Shown: piece by piece, positions 19,282 through 28,888 of the stretch
Layout: each line of letters begins with the position of its first letter
How positions within the stretch are numbered: the stretch's first letter is position 1
Source of the DNA: Klebsiella aerogenes
GTDB lineage: Bacteria > Pseudomonadota > Gammaproteobacteria > Enterobacterales > Enterobacteriaceae
Length of the DNA stretch: 64,000 nt
Reading direction: 5' to 3'
NCBI GenBank assembly: GCA_029027985.1
Contig: CP119076.1
Coordinates: 744,001 to 808,000, forward strand
Made by a program: the position numbers and the translations under genes
The notes under the pieces: generated by a model
Databases searched by the model: none
The model's input: the letters and a program-made list of their open reading frames with translations, nothing else
Told to the model about the DNA's origin: nothing

Positions 19282-19844
19282 AGCGCCATCCACAGCCCCG
19301 GAAGCAGGATATTGCCGGTGGCTTGCAGCAGTTCGGCGATCCCCATGTTAATGACGTACAGCAGCAGAACCAGCACCATCGGCGAGAAGTCGATACCACC
19401 CATTGAGGGCAACAGGTTACGGATCGGGCGCAGCAGCGGGTCAGCCAGCTGCATTAGCACGTATTCCACCGGGCTGCGGCCCTGGCTCACCCAGCTCATG
19501 ATCGCCATCAGCAGCAGTACCCAGAAAATCAGCGAGCCGATGGTTTTCAGTAGGATCAGTACCGCGGCAATCCAGATAATCGGCTGGAAGGTGACCACCA
19601 TAAACAGCACGATAGCTTTGATGACGCAAAGCACGAAGGCGACCAGCAGCGAAGCGCTATCGAGCGGCCCCATCGCCGGAATGATACGGCGCAGCGGCCC
19701 GACGATCGGCTGGGTGGCTTTCACCACGAATTGCGAAAACGGGTTGTAAAAGTCGCAGCGCGCCCACTGCATCCAGACGCGTAACAACATGACCATTGTG
19801 TAGAGTTCAATGACCGTTGAGAGCAGGAAGGTCAACGTCTTCAT
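19278..19844 (-). CDS. yggT: membrane protein YggT
   Basis: 188 residues forming two tandem YGGT domains, each with two membrane segments ([21 protein letters not shown] in the first, [23 protein letters not shown] in part in the second). YggT proteins have been linked to osmotic or ion tolerance. It is 17 bp after yggS. Confidence 0.94.
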   Translation of the reverse strand: MKTLTFLLSTVIELYTMVMLLRVWMQWARCDFYNPFSQFVVKATQPIVGPLRRIIPAMGPLDSASLLVAFVLCVIKAIVLFMVVTFQPIIWIAAVLILLKTIGSLIFWVLLLMAIMSWVSQGRSPVEYVLMQLADPLLRPIRNLLPSMGGIDFSPMVLVLLLYVINMGIAELLQATGNILLPGLWMAL

Positions 19845-19861
19845 GGCGTTCCTCTGATTCC

Positions 19862-20566
19862 TTATTTTTTGCTGTAGTCGCGCGCGCCGAAGATTGCGGT
19901 CCCGATGCGCACCATAGTGCTTCCCGCCGCGATAGCGGCTTCCATGTCATCCGACATTCCCAGAGATAGCGTATCAACTGAAGGGTAGTGCGTTTTCAGT
20001 TGCGCGAATGCTACCGCCATTTGTTGGGCGACGGCAAACTGCCTTTCATACTCTGGCTCCGGGGCCGGAATGGCCATTAACCCGCGAAGCTGCAGGTTGG
20101 GTAAGGCGGCGATCCCGGCGGCTAAAGCGTCAAGCTCCGCCAGCGGAATACCAGATTTACTCTGTTCGTCGCTGATGTTGATTTGAATCAGCACGTTAAG
20201 CGGCGGCATCTCAGCCGGACGCTGTTCGCTCAAGCGGGTGGCGATTTTCAACCGGTCGATGGTGTGGCACCAGTCAAAGTGTTCGGCTACCAGGCGGCTT
20301 TTGTTGGACTGCAGCGGGCCGATAAAGTGCCACTGCAGGCCGCTGGCGCCCGCTTGTTGGAAATAGTGGATTTTATCCACCCCTTCCTGGACGTAGTTTT
20401 CGCCGAATGTCCGCTGTCCTGCGGCCATGGCTTCTTCGATAGCGCTCGCAGGTTTGGTTTTACTCACTGCAAGCAACGTAACTTCTTCTGGAGCGCGGCC
20501 GCAGCGTGCGGCAGCGTCTGAGATTTTATCCCGGACCTGTGCCAGGTTATGCGCAATATCGTTCAT
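19862..20566 (-). CDS. yggS: pyridoxal phosphate homeostasis protein YggS
   Basis: A 234-residue PLP-binding TIM-barrel protein of the YggS/PROSC family, which buffers PLP and affects amino-acid metabolism. The PLP lysine lies in LLAVSKTKPAS (about residue 36), and LSMGMSDD-type phosphate-binding residues are seen as TLSLGMSDDMEAAI. The open frame extends upstream, but similarity starts at MNDIAHNLAQ (20566). Its start is only 16 bp from that of the divergent yggR. Confidence 0.96.
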   Translation of the reverse strand: MNDIAHNLAQVRDKISDAAARCGRAPEEVTLLAVSKTKPASAIEEAMAAGQRTFGENYVQEGVDKIHYFQQAGASGLQWHFIGPLQSNKSRLVAEHFDWCHTIDRLKIATRLSEQRPAEMPPLNVLIQINISDEQSKSGIPLAELDALAAGIAALPNLQLRGLMAIPAPEPEYERQFAVAQQMAVAFAQLKTHYPSVDTLSLGMSDDMEAAIAAGSTMVRIGTAIFGARDYSKK

Positions 20567-20582
20567 ATTCCGAGGATCAGTT

Positions 20583-21563
20583 ATGGAGCTGGAAGAAATC
20601 GTGGCCCTTAGTGTAAAGCATAACGTCTCCGATCTACACCTGTGCAGCGCGTATGCGCCGCGCTGGCGCCGTCTTGGGAAGCTGGAACCCGCGCCATTTG
20701 CCTCGCCGGACGTCGGGGAAATATTAACCCGCTGGCTCAATGACGAGCAGTTGGCGCAATGGCAGGCCGATGGTCAGATGGATTTTGCGCTCTCTCCCGC
20801 GGGCGGCCCACGGCTGCGCGCCAGCGCTTTTGCCCATGCGCGCGGGGTATCGCTGGCGCTACGGCTGCTGCCGGAACGCTGTCCGCAGCTTGATAGTTTG
20901 GGCGTGCCCGCCGCGCTTACCGAGCTATTAAACGAAGAAAACGGTTTAATCCTGGTCACGGGCGCCACCGGTAGCGGCAAATCAACCACGCTGGCGGCGA
21001 TGGTGGGATATCTCAACCAGCATCGACATGGGCATATTTTAACGCTTGAAGATCCGGTTGAGTTTATTCATGCCAGCGAGTGCTGCCTGATCCAGCAGCG
21101 TGAAGTTGGCCGCCATTGCTCCTCGTTCGCCGCAGCGCTCCGCGTGGCACTGCGACAAGACCCTGATGTCATTTTATTGGGCGAACTGCGCGACAGCGAG
21201 ACGATTCGTCTGGCGCTGACCGCTGCCGAAACCGGACATCTGGTGATGGCGACGCTCCATACCCGCAGCGCGGCGCAGGCCATCGAACGGCTGGTGGACG
21301 TTTTCCCCGCGGACGAAAAAGAACCGGTCCGCAGCCAGCTGGCCGGGAGTTTATGCGCTGTGGTGGCGCAAAAATTGTTGCCAAATGCTTCTGGCGGCCG
21401 GGTTGCGCTATACGAACTTTTAGTGAACACGCCAGCGGTGGCAAATTTGATCCGCGAGGGGAAAACACACCAGCTACCCGGTGTGATGCAAACCAGCCAG
21501 CAGGCAGGAATGCAGACCTTTGCGCAGAGTTTTCAACAACGTGCATCGGCAGGGGAGTTATAA
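20583..21563 (+). CDS. yggR: PilT-like ATPase YggR
   Basis: A 326-residue type II/IV secretion-family ATPase close to PilT: Walker A GATGSGKST, Asp box and LTLEDPVEF, Walker B DVILLGELRDSET, His box GHLVMATLHTR. PilT motors retract type IV pili. In E. coli the gene has no known role. No pilus structural gene is adjacent here. Start at 20583 (MELEEIVALS) by match to E. coli; the frame is open upstream but overlaps yggS. Confidence 0.94.
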   Translation: MELEEIVALSVKHNVSDLHLCSAYAPRWRRLGKLEPAPFASPDVGEILTRWLNDEQLAQWQADGQMDFALSPAGGPRLRASAFAHARGVSLALRLLPERCPQLDSLGVPAALTELLNEENGLILVTGATGSGKSTTLAAMVGYLNQHRHGHILTLEDPVEFIHASECCLIQQREVGRHCSSFAAALRVALRQDPDVILLGELRDSETIRLALTAAETGHLVMATLHTRSAAQAIERLVDVFPADEKEPVRSQLAGSLCAVVAQKLLPNASGGRVALYELLVNTPAVANLIREGKTHQLPGVMQTSQQAGMQTFAQSFQQRASAGEL

Positions 21564-21913
21564 GCACAGCATTGGCGTGCAGAGAACGAACCTATTTAAA
21601 TGTTAATTCAATGTTCTATTAATGTTTTTATAAATGTTTTCATAATACAAATAAGCAGAGTAATCTAAGCTGAAATAATGAATGTTATGACAGCAGGCTT
21701 ACATTTCTTCCGCATAACCAGGAAAAAAGTAGGATTACCTTTTGACACTTTTAATCGGTTCGATTTATGCTGTTTGTGGGAATAGGAAGATTCTCATGAA
21801 ATGATGTTTCAATATCCAAACTGTATTTGAAAATATAAATACATTATTGAACGTTTTAATTTTCAGTTCATTTAACCGCCATGATGGCGGGGTACTGCTA
21901 AGGAGAGTTTTAA
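21564..21913 (+). other. AT-rich region upstream of the CsgD-like gene
   Basis: 350 bp of AT-rich DNA without a gene, in contrast to the GC-rich flanks. The hexamer AATGTT occurs at 21599, 21610, 21621 and 21633, that is, every 11-12 bp on one face of the helix, and again at 21681. This looks like a complex promoter region, possibly bound by H-NS or by a regulator using the phased hexamers. Confidence 0.55.
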
Positions 21914-22567
21914 GTGATTAATTTATCGAAAAATTCGCTGCATTCGCGTCAGGTGACTTTTATTACTCATCCCTCGATTCAGAGTAATGCCTTCGCGGCG
22001 TGGTTAACTGAGAAACTGTCCATCATCGTCACGCTGCATAATATCAACAAACCGCTAACGCAGCGTCTGGCGAAAGATTCCGTAATATTGTTTGATATTG
22101 CTGTTTCTAATAAGAAATTGAACAGTGTGTGGCGAGATATTATTCGCGTACAGGCAGATAACCCACGTCTGCTGATTATCAACAGCGCGCAAAAGTATGA
22201 GCTATACGAAATGGCGCAATGGCCTGCGTTATATGGCATATTTCGCCATGACGACGACCAATCGCGCTTAATTGAGGGCGTCAAAGCCGTATTAAACGGT
22301 GAACAGACGGCTGAATTGAGCGTGATGCACCCGGCGCTGTATTCTGTGGATCAGGTTGCGGCGCCAGCAGATAGCTCGCTACTGACCGAACGTGAATGCG
22401 AAATCCTTAATGAGCTGCGCTGCGGCGCGACGAATATGGATATCGCCCGCGCGCTGTTTATCAGCGAAAACACCGTACGCACGCATTTGTACAATGTTTT
22501 CCGCAAGCTGAGCGTGAAGAACCGCACCCAGGCGGTAAGCTGGGCTAATGAGCATCTGCGTCATTGA
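21914..22567 (+). CDS. CsgD-like LuxR-family transcription regulator
   Basis: 217 residues. The C-terminal LuxR-type helix-turn-helix (LTERECEILNELRCGATNMD, then ARALFISENTVRTHLYNVF and KLSVKNRTQAVSWAN) and the atypical receiver-like N-terminal domain match CsgD, the master regulator of curli and cellulose in E. coli. The start is GTG at 21914 with AAGGAG ahead; the first residues are MINLSKNSLHSRQ. No curli, cellulose or fimbrial genes are nearby. It may be a biofilm regulator comparable to CsgD or Klebsiella MrkI, but the targets are not visible. E. coli has no gene at this position. Confidence 0.85.
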   Translation: MINLSKNSLHSRQVTFITHPSIQSNAFAAWLTEKLSIIVTLHNINKPLTQRLAKDSVILFDIAVSNKKLNSVWRDIIRVQADNPRLLIINSAQKYELYEMAQWPALYGIFRHDDDQSRLIEGVKAVLNGEQTAELSVMHPALYSVDQVAAPADSSLLTERECEILNELRCGATNMDIARALFISENTVRTHLYNVFRKLSVKNRTQAVSWANEHLRH

Positions 22568-22616
22568 TAAAACTGATGCTACAGGTACCGCTTTTTGAGG
22601 TTGATGGCAAACCCAT

Positions 22617-22703
22617 GCCCGGCGGCACTATCTTGCGCGGGCCTACGGGTTACGCCAGTAGGGGTTTTGTAGGCCGGGTAAGGCAATAGCCGCCACCCGG
22701 CAT
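22617..22703. repeat. REP-type palindromes between the CsgD-like gene and ruvX
   Basis: Two palindromic units (TGCCCGGCGGCAC to GCGCGGGCCTACGGG at 22617-22652 and TGTAGGCCGGGTAAGGC to GCCACCCGGCA at about 22668-22703) lie between convergent stops, as expected of REP elements. A related phrase, GTACAGGCGCCGC followed by T-run, lies at 22748-22768. Confidence 0.7.
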
Positions 22704-22792
22704 AAACGAGAGTCTATAGTCAGCAATCTGGAAAGGTTGTTCCTGTAGGTACAGGCGCCGCTTTTTTTCGCTGTCAGTCCCGGAGCTACCGA

Positions 22793-23209
22793 TCAGTATC
22801 CCTGTTCGAAATAGCTTTCGAGAATAATCACGGCAGAGGCGGAATCAATGCTGCCTTTATTGAGGGCGCGAAAGCCGCCGTGTTCAAACAACCCGGCGCG
22901 GGCTTCGACGGTGCTCAGGCGCTCGTCGTGCAAGGTGATCTTGACGCCGAAGCGGCCATGAATTTTATTGGCAAAGTTACGCGCGCGGGCGGTTAACGGC
23001 TGCTCGGTGCCGTCCATATTCAGCGGCAGGCCAACAATCACCGCTTCCGGTTGCCACTCTTTCAGCAGTTTCTCAATGACGTTCCAGTCCGGTTTACCGT
23101 CCTGCGCCTTCAGCGCCGGAAGCGGACGCGCTGTGCCGGTAATGCGTTGACCAACGGCGACGCCGATGCTTTTAGTGCCGAAATCAAAACCCAGTAAGGT
23201 GCCGCTCAT
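22793..23209 (-). CDS. ruvX: RuvX/YqgF, pre-16S rRNA and Holliday-junction nuclease family
   Basis: A 138-residue RNase H-like protein ([17 protein letters not shown] at the start, [18 protein letters not shown]) that is known to help mature the 5' end of 16S rRNA. The ATG overlaps the yqgE stop as TAATG, so it is coupled to yqgE. Confidence 0.95.
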   Translation of the reverse strand: MSGTLLGFDFGTKSIGVAVGQRITGTARPLPALKAQDGKPDWNVIEKLLKEWQPEAVIVGLPLNMDGTEQPLTARARNFANKIHGRFGVKITLHDERLSTVEARAGLFEHGGFRALNKGSIDSASAVIILESYFEQGY

Positions 23210-23772
23210 TATGCGTGCCCCGCGTCGGCCGGCATCGTCACGATGTCGATACCGATAAGTTTGGCCGCTTCGCGCCAGCGATCGGCGATAGGCGTTTTAA
23301 ACAAAATATTCTGATCGGCCGGGGCGGTGAGCCAGGCGTTGTCCAGAATCTCCTGCTCCAACTGACCCTTTTCCCACGACGCGTAGCCCAGCGCCACCAG
23401 TACGTCGCTCGGCTGTTTATCAGTACCAAGGGTTTCCAGCACATCGCGCGAGGTGGTGATCACCGTGTTGTCGGAGATGCGAATGCTGGAGGAAAAGTCA
23501 GATGGTGGGGTATGCAGAATAAAGCCGCGGTCTTCCGCCAGCGGGCCGCCGACCATTACCGGTTTATCCAGACGAATATCCGGATTACGCGGCTCCGGCA
23601 CAATTTTCAGTTTCTCCAGGATCCCTTCCACCTGCAGATTTTCCAGCGGCTTATTGATAATAATGCCCATGGCGCCATCGTCGTTGTACTCGCAGATATA
23701 GACGACGGAGCGACGGAAAATGGGGTCCTGTAGAGCAGGCATGGCAATCAGAAAGTGATGCTGTAAATTCAT
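23209..23772 (-). CDS. yqgE: YqgE, DUF179/UPF0301 family
   Basis: 187 residues matching E. coli YqgE ([39 protein letters not shown]). The function is unknown. The start at 23772 is chosen by the E. coli match; upstream residues in the frame are unrelated. It lies between gshB and ruvX in a probable operon. Confidence 0.95.
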   Translation of the reverse strand: MNLQHHFLIAMPALQDPIFRRSVVYICEYNDDGAMGIIINKPLENLQVEGILEKLKIVPEPRNPDIRLDKPVMVGGPLAEDRGFILHTPPSDFSSSIRISDNTVITTSRDVLETLGTDKQPSDVLVALGYASWEKGQLEQEILDNAWLTAPADQNILFKTPIADRWREAAKLIGIDIVTMPADAGHA

Positions 23773-23901
23773 TGTCAGAGGTTCTGTTCCTGGTTCAAAA
23801 AGCAGCACCCAGTATGCGGGTAAAGTAGAAACGTGTCGATGCACTTATTTTTCAGGCGCCGGAGCGACGCCTGATTGGCGGGCGCTTGCCCGCCGTAGCG
23901 C

Positions 23902-24852
23902 TTATTTGTTGATACGTTTTTCGATAGCGTCCATCAGCATGCCGGTAATCGACACATCCGGGAAGGCGGCTTCGATTTCGCGCACGCAGGTTGGGCTGGT
24001 GACGTTAATCTCGGTCAGGCGGTCGCCGATAATATCCAGACCGACGAAGATCAGGCCTTTGGCTTTCAGCGTCGGGCCGACGCGACGGGCAATTTCCCAG
24101 TCGCTTTCGGTCAGCGGACGGGCTTCGCCGCGGCCGCCAGCGGCCAGGTTGCCACGCGTTTCACCGCCCTGCGGGATACGCGCCAGGCAGTAAGGCACCG
24201 GCTCGCCATCCACGACCAGTACACGCTTGTCGCCATCTTTGATGGCAGGCAGATAGTTCTGCGCCATGCAGTAGCGGCTACCCAGCTCGGTCAGGGTTTC
24301 AGAAATGACGCCGAGATTCGGATCGCCGGCTTTCACGCGGAAAATGGAGGTGCCGCCCATCCCGTCCAGCGGTTTGAGAATGATATCGCCGTGCTTTTCC
24401 CAGAACGCTTTCAACTGGGCTTTATTACGGGTGACCAGCGTTTCCGGGGTCAGTTCGGAGAACCAGGCAGTGAACAGCTTTTCGTTACAGTCGCGCAGGC
24501 TCTGCGGCTTGTTGACGATCAGCGTGCCTTTCTCTTCGGCGCGTTCCAGAATGTAGGTAGCGTAGATAAACTCGGTATCGAACGGCGGGTCTTTACGCAT
24601 CAGGATAACGTCGAGATCCGCCAGCGCCAGATCCTGTTCTCCGGTGAACTCGTACCATTTATCGTAATTCTGTTCGACGCTCAGCGTGCGCGTACGGGCG
24701 CGGGATTCGCCGTTGATGAGATACAGGTCGTTCATCTCCATGTAATGGAGTTCATAGCCGCGACGCTGCGCTTCCAGCAACATAGCGAAGCTGGTGTCTT
24801 TCTTGATGTTGATGGATGCGATAGGGTCCATCACGATGCCGAGCTTGATCAT
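23902..24852 (-). CDS. gshB: glutathione synthetase
   Basis: A 316-residue ATP-grasp enzyme that joins gamma-glutamylcysteine and glycine. The N-terminal MIKLGIVMDPIASINIKKD, the glycine-rich loop KPLDGMGGTSIFRV and the end-of-fold INVTSPTCVREIE match E. coli GshB. Start at 24852; an upstream ATG at 24864 would add four residues. It follows rsmE on the same strand. Confidence 0.97.
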   Translation of the reverse strand: MIKLGIVMDPIASINIKKDTSFAMLLEAQRRGYELHYMEMNDLYLINGESRARTRTLSVEQNYDKWYEFTGEQDLALADLDVILMRKDPPFDTEFIYATYILERAEEKGTLIVNKPQSLRDCNEKLFTAWFSELTPETLVTRNKAQLKAFWEKHGDIILKPLDGMGGTSIFRVKAGDPNLGVISETLTELGSRYCMAQNYLPAIKDGDKRVLVVDGEPVPYCLARIPQGGETRGNLAAGGRGEARPLTESDWEIARRVGPTLKAKGLIFVGLDIIGDRLTEINVTSPTCVREIEAAFPDVSITGMLMDAIEKRINK

Positions 24853-24900
24853 TCTTCTCTCCATTAGCGCTGTCGTGTTTGCGGATCGTTGCGCCAGATT

Positions 24901-25632
24901 TTAGCCCAGATCGCCAAAACGCACCTGAAGCGCGGTGATGGCGGTGAGCGCGGTGGTCTCAGTACGCAGAACGCGCGGTCCCAACAAGATATCAGTAAAC
25001 TGGTAGCGAGCGGTCATCGCTATTTCTTCCGCCGACAGGCCGCCTTCCGGGCCAATCAGCAGGCGAACGCGCTCGACCGGCAGCGGCAGCGTATTAATAC
25101 TGGCGCTGGCGCGCGGGTGCAGATTGAGCTTGAGGCCGTCATCCTGCTCGGCGCACCAGGCTTCCAACTGCATTGCCGGGCGAATCTCCGGTACCACGTT
25201 ACGGCCGCTCTGTTCGCAGGCGGCAATGGCGATTTTCTGCCACTGCTGAATCTTCTTCTGCAAGCGTTCGGCATCCAGTTTAACGCCGCAGCGCTCGGAA
25301 AACAGTGGCGTTATGAGGCTTACGCCGAGTTCGATCGATTTCTGGATGGTGAATTCCATTTTTTCGCCGCGCGACATCACCTGGCCGAGGTGGATGTGCA
25401 GCGGGGATTCGCGATCGTCGAGCTGGCCGCGAATCACCTCGACTGTGACGTTTTTCTTGCCGGATTCGGTGATGACCGCGTCGAAAATCTGGTTGCTGCC
25501 GTCAAACAGCTGGATTTCCTGCCCTTTGCCCATCCGCAGGACGCGGCCAACGTGATTGGCGGCATCGTCGCTCAGCGCGATGTGGCTGCCTGGCGTAATG
25601 AGTTCCGGGTGGTGGATGCGAGGAATGCGCAT
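24901..25632 (-). CDS. rsmE: 16S rRNA (uracil-1498-N3)-methyltransferase
   Basis: A 243-residue SPOUT-fold enzyme that methylates U1498 of 16S rRNA. The C-terminal knot is clear: [14 protein letters not shown] and [16 protein letters not shown]. Start [10 protein letters not shown] at 25632 matches E. coli, and the frame extension to 25704 is unrelated. Confidence 0.96.
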   Translation of the reverse strand: MRIPRIHHPELITPGSHIALSDDAANHVGRVLRMGKGQEIQLFDGSNQIFDAVITESGKKNVTVEVIRGQLDDRESPLHIHLGQVMSRGEKMEFTIQKSIELGVSLITPLFSERCGVKLDAERLQKKIQQWQKIAIAACEQSGRNVVPEIRPAMQLEAWCAEQDDGLKLNLHPRASASINTLPLPVERVRLLIGPEGGLSAEEIAMTARYQFTDILLGPRVLRTETTALTAITALQVRFGDLG

Positions 25633-25720
25633 GCTTGATATTCCGTTCTTTGCGCAAACAGCGTCCTCCCCACGACAGGGAAGACGCTGTTTGCAAATTA
25701 ACAATTGCCGCTAGTGTAGG

Positions 25721-26428
25721 TTAGCTCTTTTGCGCCTGGCAAGCCTGTTGGACGTAAGGGTTATGGTTGCCCTGAACTTTCGCGATGCGTTCGTCGCGTT
25801 CGCACTCCCAGGAGGTCACCGGATACTGCTTATCCCAGGCGGTAAATAGCTGGGTTTGCTGGCGGGAAAGATTCAACTGATAACGATCGCGCATATAGAA
25901 GTAGGTGCGGGCGATGGAACCGCGGGCGCGTACCGGCGGTTCGGCGACCTTATCTTTAAAGTCAACCTTCATGGCGCACTGACCGTACTGGCCTTCGCCG
26001 CCGTTCCACTGACTGTACATAAAGTTGCCGCGGTCGCCGTTCACCTCGCCGACGGCAGGCTGCAGATTATGCATATCGCTTTCCATCTTACGGTATTCGG
26101 GATCCCTGGCGCAGTTCTTACGCCCGCCATCCTGCCAGCACTGGCGCTGGTGGCCGAATTGCCATGCCGGGACCACATGTTCCCATTCGACCCGGCTGGC
26201 GCGGTTTTCGTTTTTACGCACTTTATAGCCGCAAGATTCCAGATCGATAACACCTTTTTTACCCTGCCAGTCGATTTTACAGCCGCAATAAAAGTCGCCA
26301 GGGACGTCGGCGTTCACTTTTACGCCAGCGGTTTTCGCCTGGGAAAAACTATTAATACCTGCAGCCGCAAGCGGGCTGCTGACTGCCGCGCTTAATAACG
26401 CTGCGGCAAAAATATGTATACGGGACAT
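25721..26428 (-). CDS. endA: DNA-specific endonuclease I
   Basis: A 235-residue periplasmic nuclease that cuts double-stranded DNA. It has a signal peptide ([21 protein letters not shown]) and the beta-beta-alpha-metal active site around [17 protein letters not shown] with several cysteines for disulfides (CGCK, CGYK). Start at 26428 gives the E. coli length. Confidence 0.96.
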   Translation of the reverse strand: MSRIHIFAAALLSAAVSSPLAAAGINSFSQAKTAGVKVNADVPGDFYCGCKIDWQGKKGVIDLESCGYKVRKNENRASRVEWEHVVPAWQFGHQRQCWQDGGRKNCARDPEYRKMESDMHNLQPAVGEVNGDRGNFMYSQWNGGEGQYGQCAMKVDFKDKVAEPPVRARGSIARTYFYMRDRYQLNLSRQQTQLFTAWDKQYPVTSWECERDERIAKVQGNHNPYVQQACQAQKS

Positions 26429-26522
26429 CGTAAACTCCGTGTCAAAACGAGCCCGCAACGTAGCGAATGAGGGTGTTAGATGCAATCAGTCAGATCAGAA
26501 AGTTTCCAATTAATTCTGAAGG

Positions 26523-27023
26523 TTATTTTTCAGCCACTAACAGATCGCCGCAGCGGACGCAGCGGTAAGTGGCTTCACCGCGCACCACGCGATTATGGCG
26601 ACGGACGGTTAGTTGATGCTGCTGACACTGGCAGCGATAGGGGAAGGTATTCTGGCGTACCGAATCGAGTTCGAAACGATGGGTACGGCGGGCGGGAACG
26701 CCAAGTACGCTCTCCATCATCCATTTCCATTCTTTACCGTGCGGCGCGACCCGGCCAAAGTGTTTCCATACCAGCAGGTGCGCCAGCTCATGCGGCACCA
26801 CTTCATCGATAAACGCCTGCTGGTTTTCCAGCAGCAGTACGGGGTTAAGGCGGATCTCGTTTTTCTCCAGCCACGCGGTGCCGGCAGAGGTGCCGCGCTG
26901 CTGATAGACCAGCGTCGGTTCCGCATAATGGCGTTCCAACTTGAGATTGGCGTTGGCGAGATGTTCCCTCAGGCTACGCATGACGGCCTGTTGAATGGCT
27001 ATGGGAATACGGGACGTTTTCAT
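26523..27023 (-). CDS. sprT: SprT family zinc metalloprotease-like protein
   Basis: 166 residues with the zinc-binding HExxH in [11 protein letters not shown] and two zinc-ribbon cysteine pairs near the C-terminus (CQCQ and CVRCG). It matches E. coli SprT in length and order. The cellular role of bacterial SprT is not well defined; it is related to the eukaryotic SPRTN protease. Confidence 0.94.
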   Translation of the reverse strand: MKTSRIPIAIQQAVMRSLREHLANANLKLERHYAEPTLVYQQRGTSAGTAWLEKNEIRLNPVLLLENQQAFIDEVVPHELAHLLVWKHFGRVAPHGKEWKWMMESVLGVPARRTHRFELDSVRQNTFPYRCQCQQHQLTVRRHNRVVRGEATYRCVRCGDLLVAEK

Positions 27024-27067
27024 AGCGCCAGAGAATAGTGCGCGGCGCGGAGGAGAGCAAGAAGAAG

Positions 27068-27090
27068 CTTCCTCCCGGGGAGGGAGGAAG
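27068..27090 (-). terminator. hairpin after galP
   Basis: CTTCCTCCC pairs with GGGAGGAAG around a short loop, 12 bp beyond the galP stop. The T-run is interrupted (CTTCTTCTT). Confidence 0.5.
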
Positions 27091-27101
27091 CGGAGAGAAG
27101 A

Positions 27102-28496
27102 TTACTCGCGCGCGCCAATTTCGCGCAGCGGGCGACCCTGCATCAGGTTACGTTCAATATGTTCCAGAGAGACGTTTTTGGTTTCCGGAATCAGCCAGAT
27201 CGTTAGCAGGATAAACAGCACGTTCAGACCGCCGTAGACCCAGAAGGTGTTGGCGCTGCCAAGAGAATTCAGCATAGTCAGGAAGGTGGCGCCGACAATC
27301 ATATTGGCAATCCAGTTTGTCGCGGTGGAGCAGGTGATACCGAAATCGCGGCCTTTCAGCGGCTGGATTTCAGAGCACAATACCCAAATCAACGGACCGG
27401 CGCTCATCGCGAAGCCAACGATAAACATCAGCAGCATCAGGACCGCGACGTACTGCGCGGCGGCGGAGTGAATACCGACATGCATCATGCTGCCCAGCAC
27501 ACCCATACCGACGGCCATCACGATAAAGCCGAGGATCAGCGTCGGTTTACGGCCCCAGCGGTCGACCAGACCGATAGCGATGAAGGTGGCCAGTACGTTG
27601 GTCAGGCCGACAATCACGGTGCCCCACATCTGCTCGGTGGTGTTGGCATAGCCCGCCAGTTCAAAAATCTTCGGTGCGTAATACATGATGACGTTCATCC
27701 CGGTGAACTGCTGCATGACCTGCAGCAGCACGCCGAGGAACACCGCGCGGCGGAAGTTGCTGTTCTCTTTGAACAGCGCCCAACCGGACTGTTTCACTTT
27801 CAGGCTTTCGCGGATTTCATCCAGCTCGCGTTTCGCTTCAGCGCTGGTATCACGCAGGCGCAGCAGGACGCGTTCGGCATCGACGAAGCGGCGTTTGGCG
27901 GCGAACCAGCGCGGGCTATCCGGCAGGAAAATCACGCCGATCAGCAGCAGGATTGCCGGGATGATAATCACGCCGAGCATCCAGCGCCACGCGCCGGTAT
28001 AGCTGAAGGCGGTATCGGAGAGATAAGCGCCGAGAATACCGATGGTAATCATCAACTGGTACATCGAAATCATACTGCCGCGGATTTTCTCCGGCGCGAT
28101 TTCCGACAGGTACAGCGGCGCGGTATAAGAAGCGACGCCAACTGCCAGGCCCAGCAGTATGCGGGAAATCAGCAGGATTTCGACGTTCGGCGCGGCGGCG
28201 GAGAACAGCGAACCGGCCACGAACAGGATCGCGCCGATCATCAGGCTTTTCTTACGACCCAGTTTGAAGGAGAGCCAGCCGCTGCCGACGGCGCCAACGG
28301 CGGCGCCGAACATCATCGAGCTGACCACCCATTCCTGAGTATGCGCACTGATCTGGAATTCATGGGCAATGAACGGTAAGGCGCCGGCAATGACCCCGAT
28401 ATCAAGGCCGAATAGCAGGCCGGCCAGCGCGGCGAGGAAACAGACAAAGAACGTCATCGTCTTGTTCGAACGCCCTTGTTTTTTGTTGTCAGGCAT
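27102..28496 (-). CDS. galP: galactose:proton symporter
   Basis: A 464-residue, 12-segment MFS sugar porter nearly identical to E. coli GalP, importing galactose and glucose with protons. The family signatures are visible: [41 protein letters not shown] and [12 protein letters not shown]. The upstream region carries a CRP-like site and two GalR/GalS-type operators. Confidence 0.97.
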   Translation of the reverse strand: MPDNKKQGRSNKTMTFFVCFLAALAGLLFGLDIGVIAGALPFIAHEFQISAHTQEWVVSSMMFGAAVGAVGSGWLSFKLGRKKSLMIGAILFVAGSLFSAAAPNVEILLISRILLGLAVGVASYTAPLYLSEIAPEKIRGSMISMYQLMITIGILGAYLSDTAFSYTGAWRWMLGVIIIPAILLLIGVIFLPDSPRWFAAKRRFVDAERVLLRLRDTSAEAKRELDEIRESLKVKQSGWALFKENSNFRRAVFLGVLLQVMQQFTGMNVIMYYAPKIFELAGYANTTEQMWGTVIVGLTNVLATFIAIGLVDRWGRKPTLILGFIVMAVGMGVLGSMMHVGIHSAAAQYVAVLMLLMFIVGFAMSAGPLIWVLCSEIQPLKGRDFGITCSTATNWIANMIVGATFLTMLNSLGSANTFWVYGGLNVLFILLTIWLIPETKNVSLEHIERNLMQGRPLREIGARE

Positions 28497-28561
28497 AACG
28501 CCCTCCAGTTGAGTTATTGATTCTGTCGATGTTTAGAGTAGGGAAGTGGAGGACAAAAAAA

Positions 28562-28577
28562 TGTGATTCCAATCACG
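28562..28577. promoter_or_regulatory. CRP-like site upstream of galP
   Basis: TGTGATTCCAATCACG fits TGTGA-N6-TCACA at nine of ten core bases. It lies about 70 bp before the galP start and next to a GalR-type operator, which matches the known control of galP by CRP and GalR/GalS. Confidence 0.75.
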
Positions 28578-28580
28578 ACT

Positions 28581-28596
28581 GTGTAATCGGTTACAC
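28581..28596. promoter_or_regulatory. GalR/GalS-type operator upstream of galP
   Basis: GTGTAATCGGTTACAC is a full match to the gal operator consensus GTGNAANCGNTTNCAC. Confidence 0.8.
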
Positions 28597-28763
28597 TAAG
28601 GTAAAGATATGTAATCTATAAAAACATATCTAAATCATATAGATAAATAGCATTTATTGCCCATAGGATTACGCCGAAATAACGATTTTCGACATCTCAT
28701 GTAACATTGTGAAAAGAGTTGCCGTTGGCGAAGCGCTAATGCAATGCAGGCTTTATTCCTGAT

Positions 28764-28779
28764 ATGTAATCGCTTTCAT
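28764..28779. promoter_or_regulatory. second, weaker GalR/GalS-type operator
   Basis: ATGTAATCGCTTTCAT keeps the central GNAANCGNTTNCA-like core with changed ends, 183 bp from the first operator. A pair of distant operators would allow looping. Confidence 0.5.
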
Positions 28780-28842
28780 TAAGTGAAGAATATAAAACGC
28801 AGGCGTCATGATAACGCGTTGGCAGGGGGAGTCTGGCGCAAC

Positions 28843-28866
28843 AAAAAGGCCAGCGCGAGGCTGGCC
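28843..28866 (-). terminator. metK terminator
   Basis: GGCCAGC-CTCGC-GCTGGCC on the minus strand followed by TTTTTG, 22 bp past the metK stop. Confidence 0.85.
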
Positions 28867-28888
28867 TTCAGCAGTAAAGCGGGGGGGC

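Larger units (their letters stand above)
28497..28888. other. galP-metK intergenic region
   Basis: 392 bp holding the galP control region (CRP-like site, two GalR-type operators) and the metK terminator at 28843-28866. The middle is AT-rich and has no gene. Confidence 0.7.
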
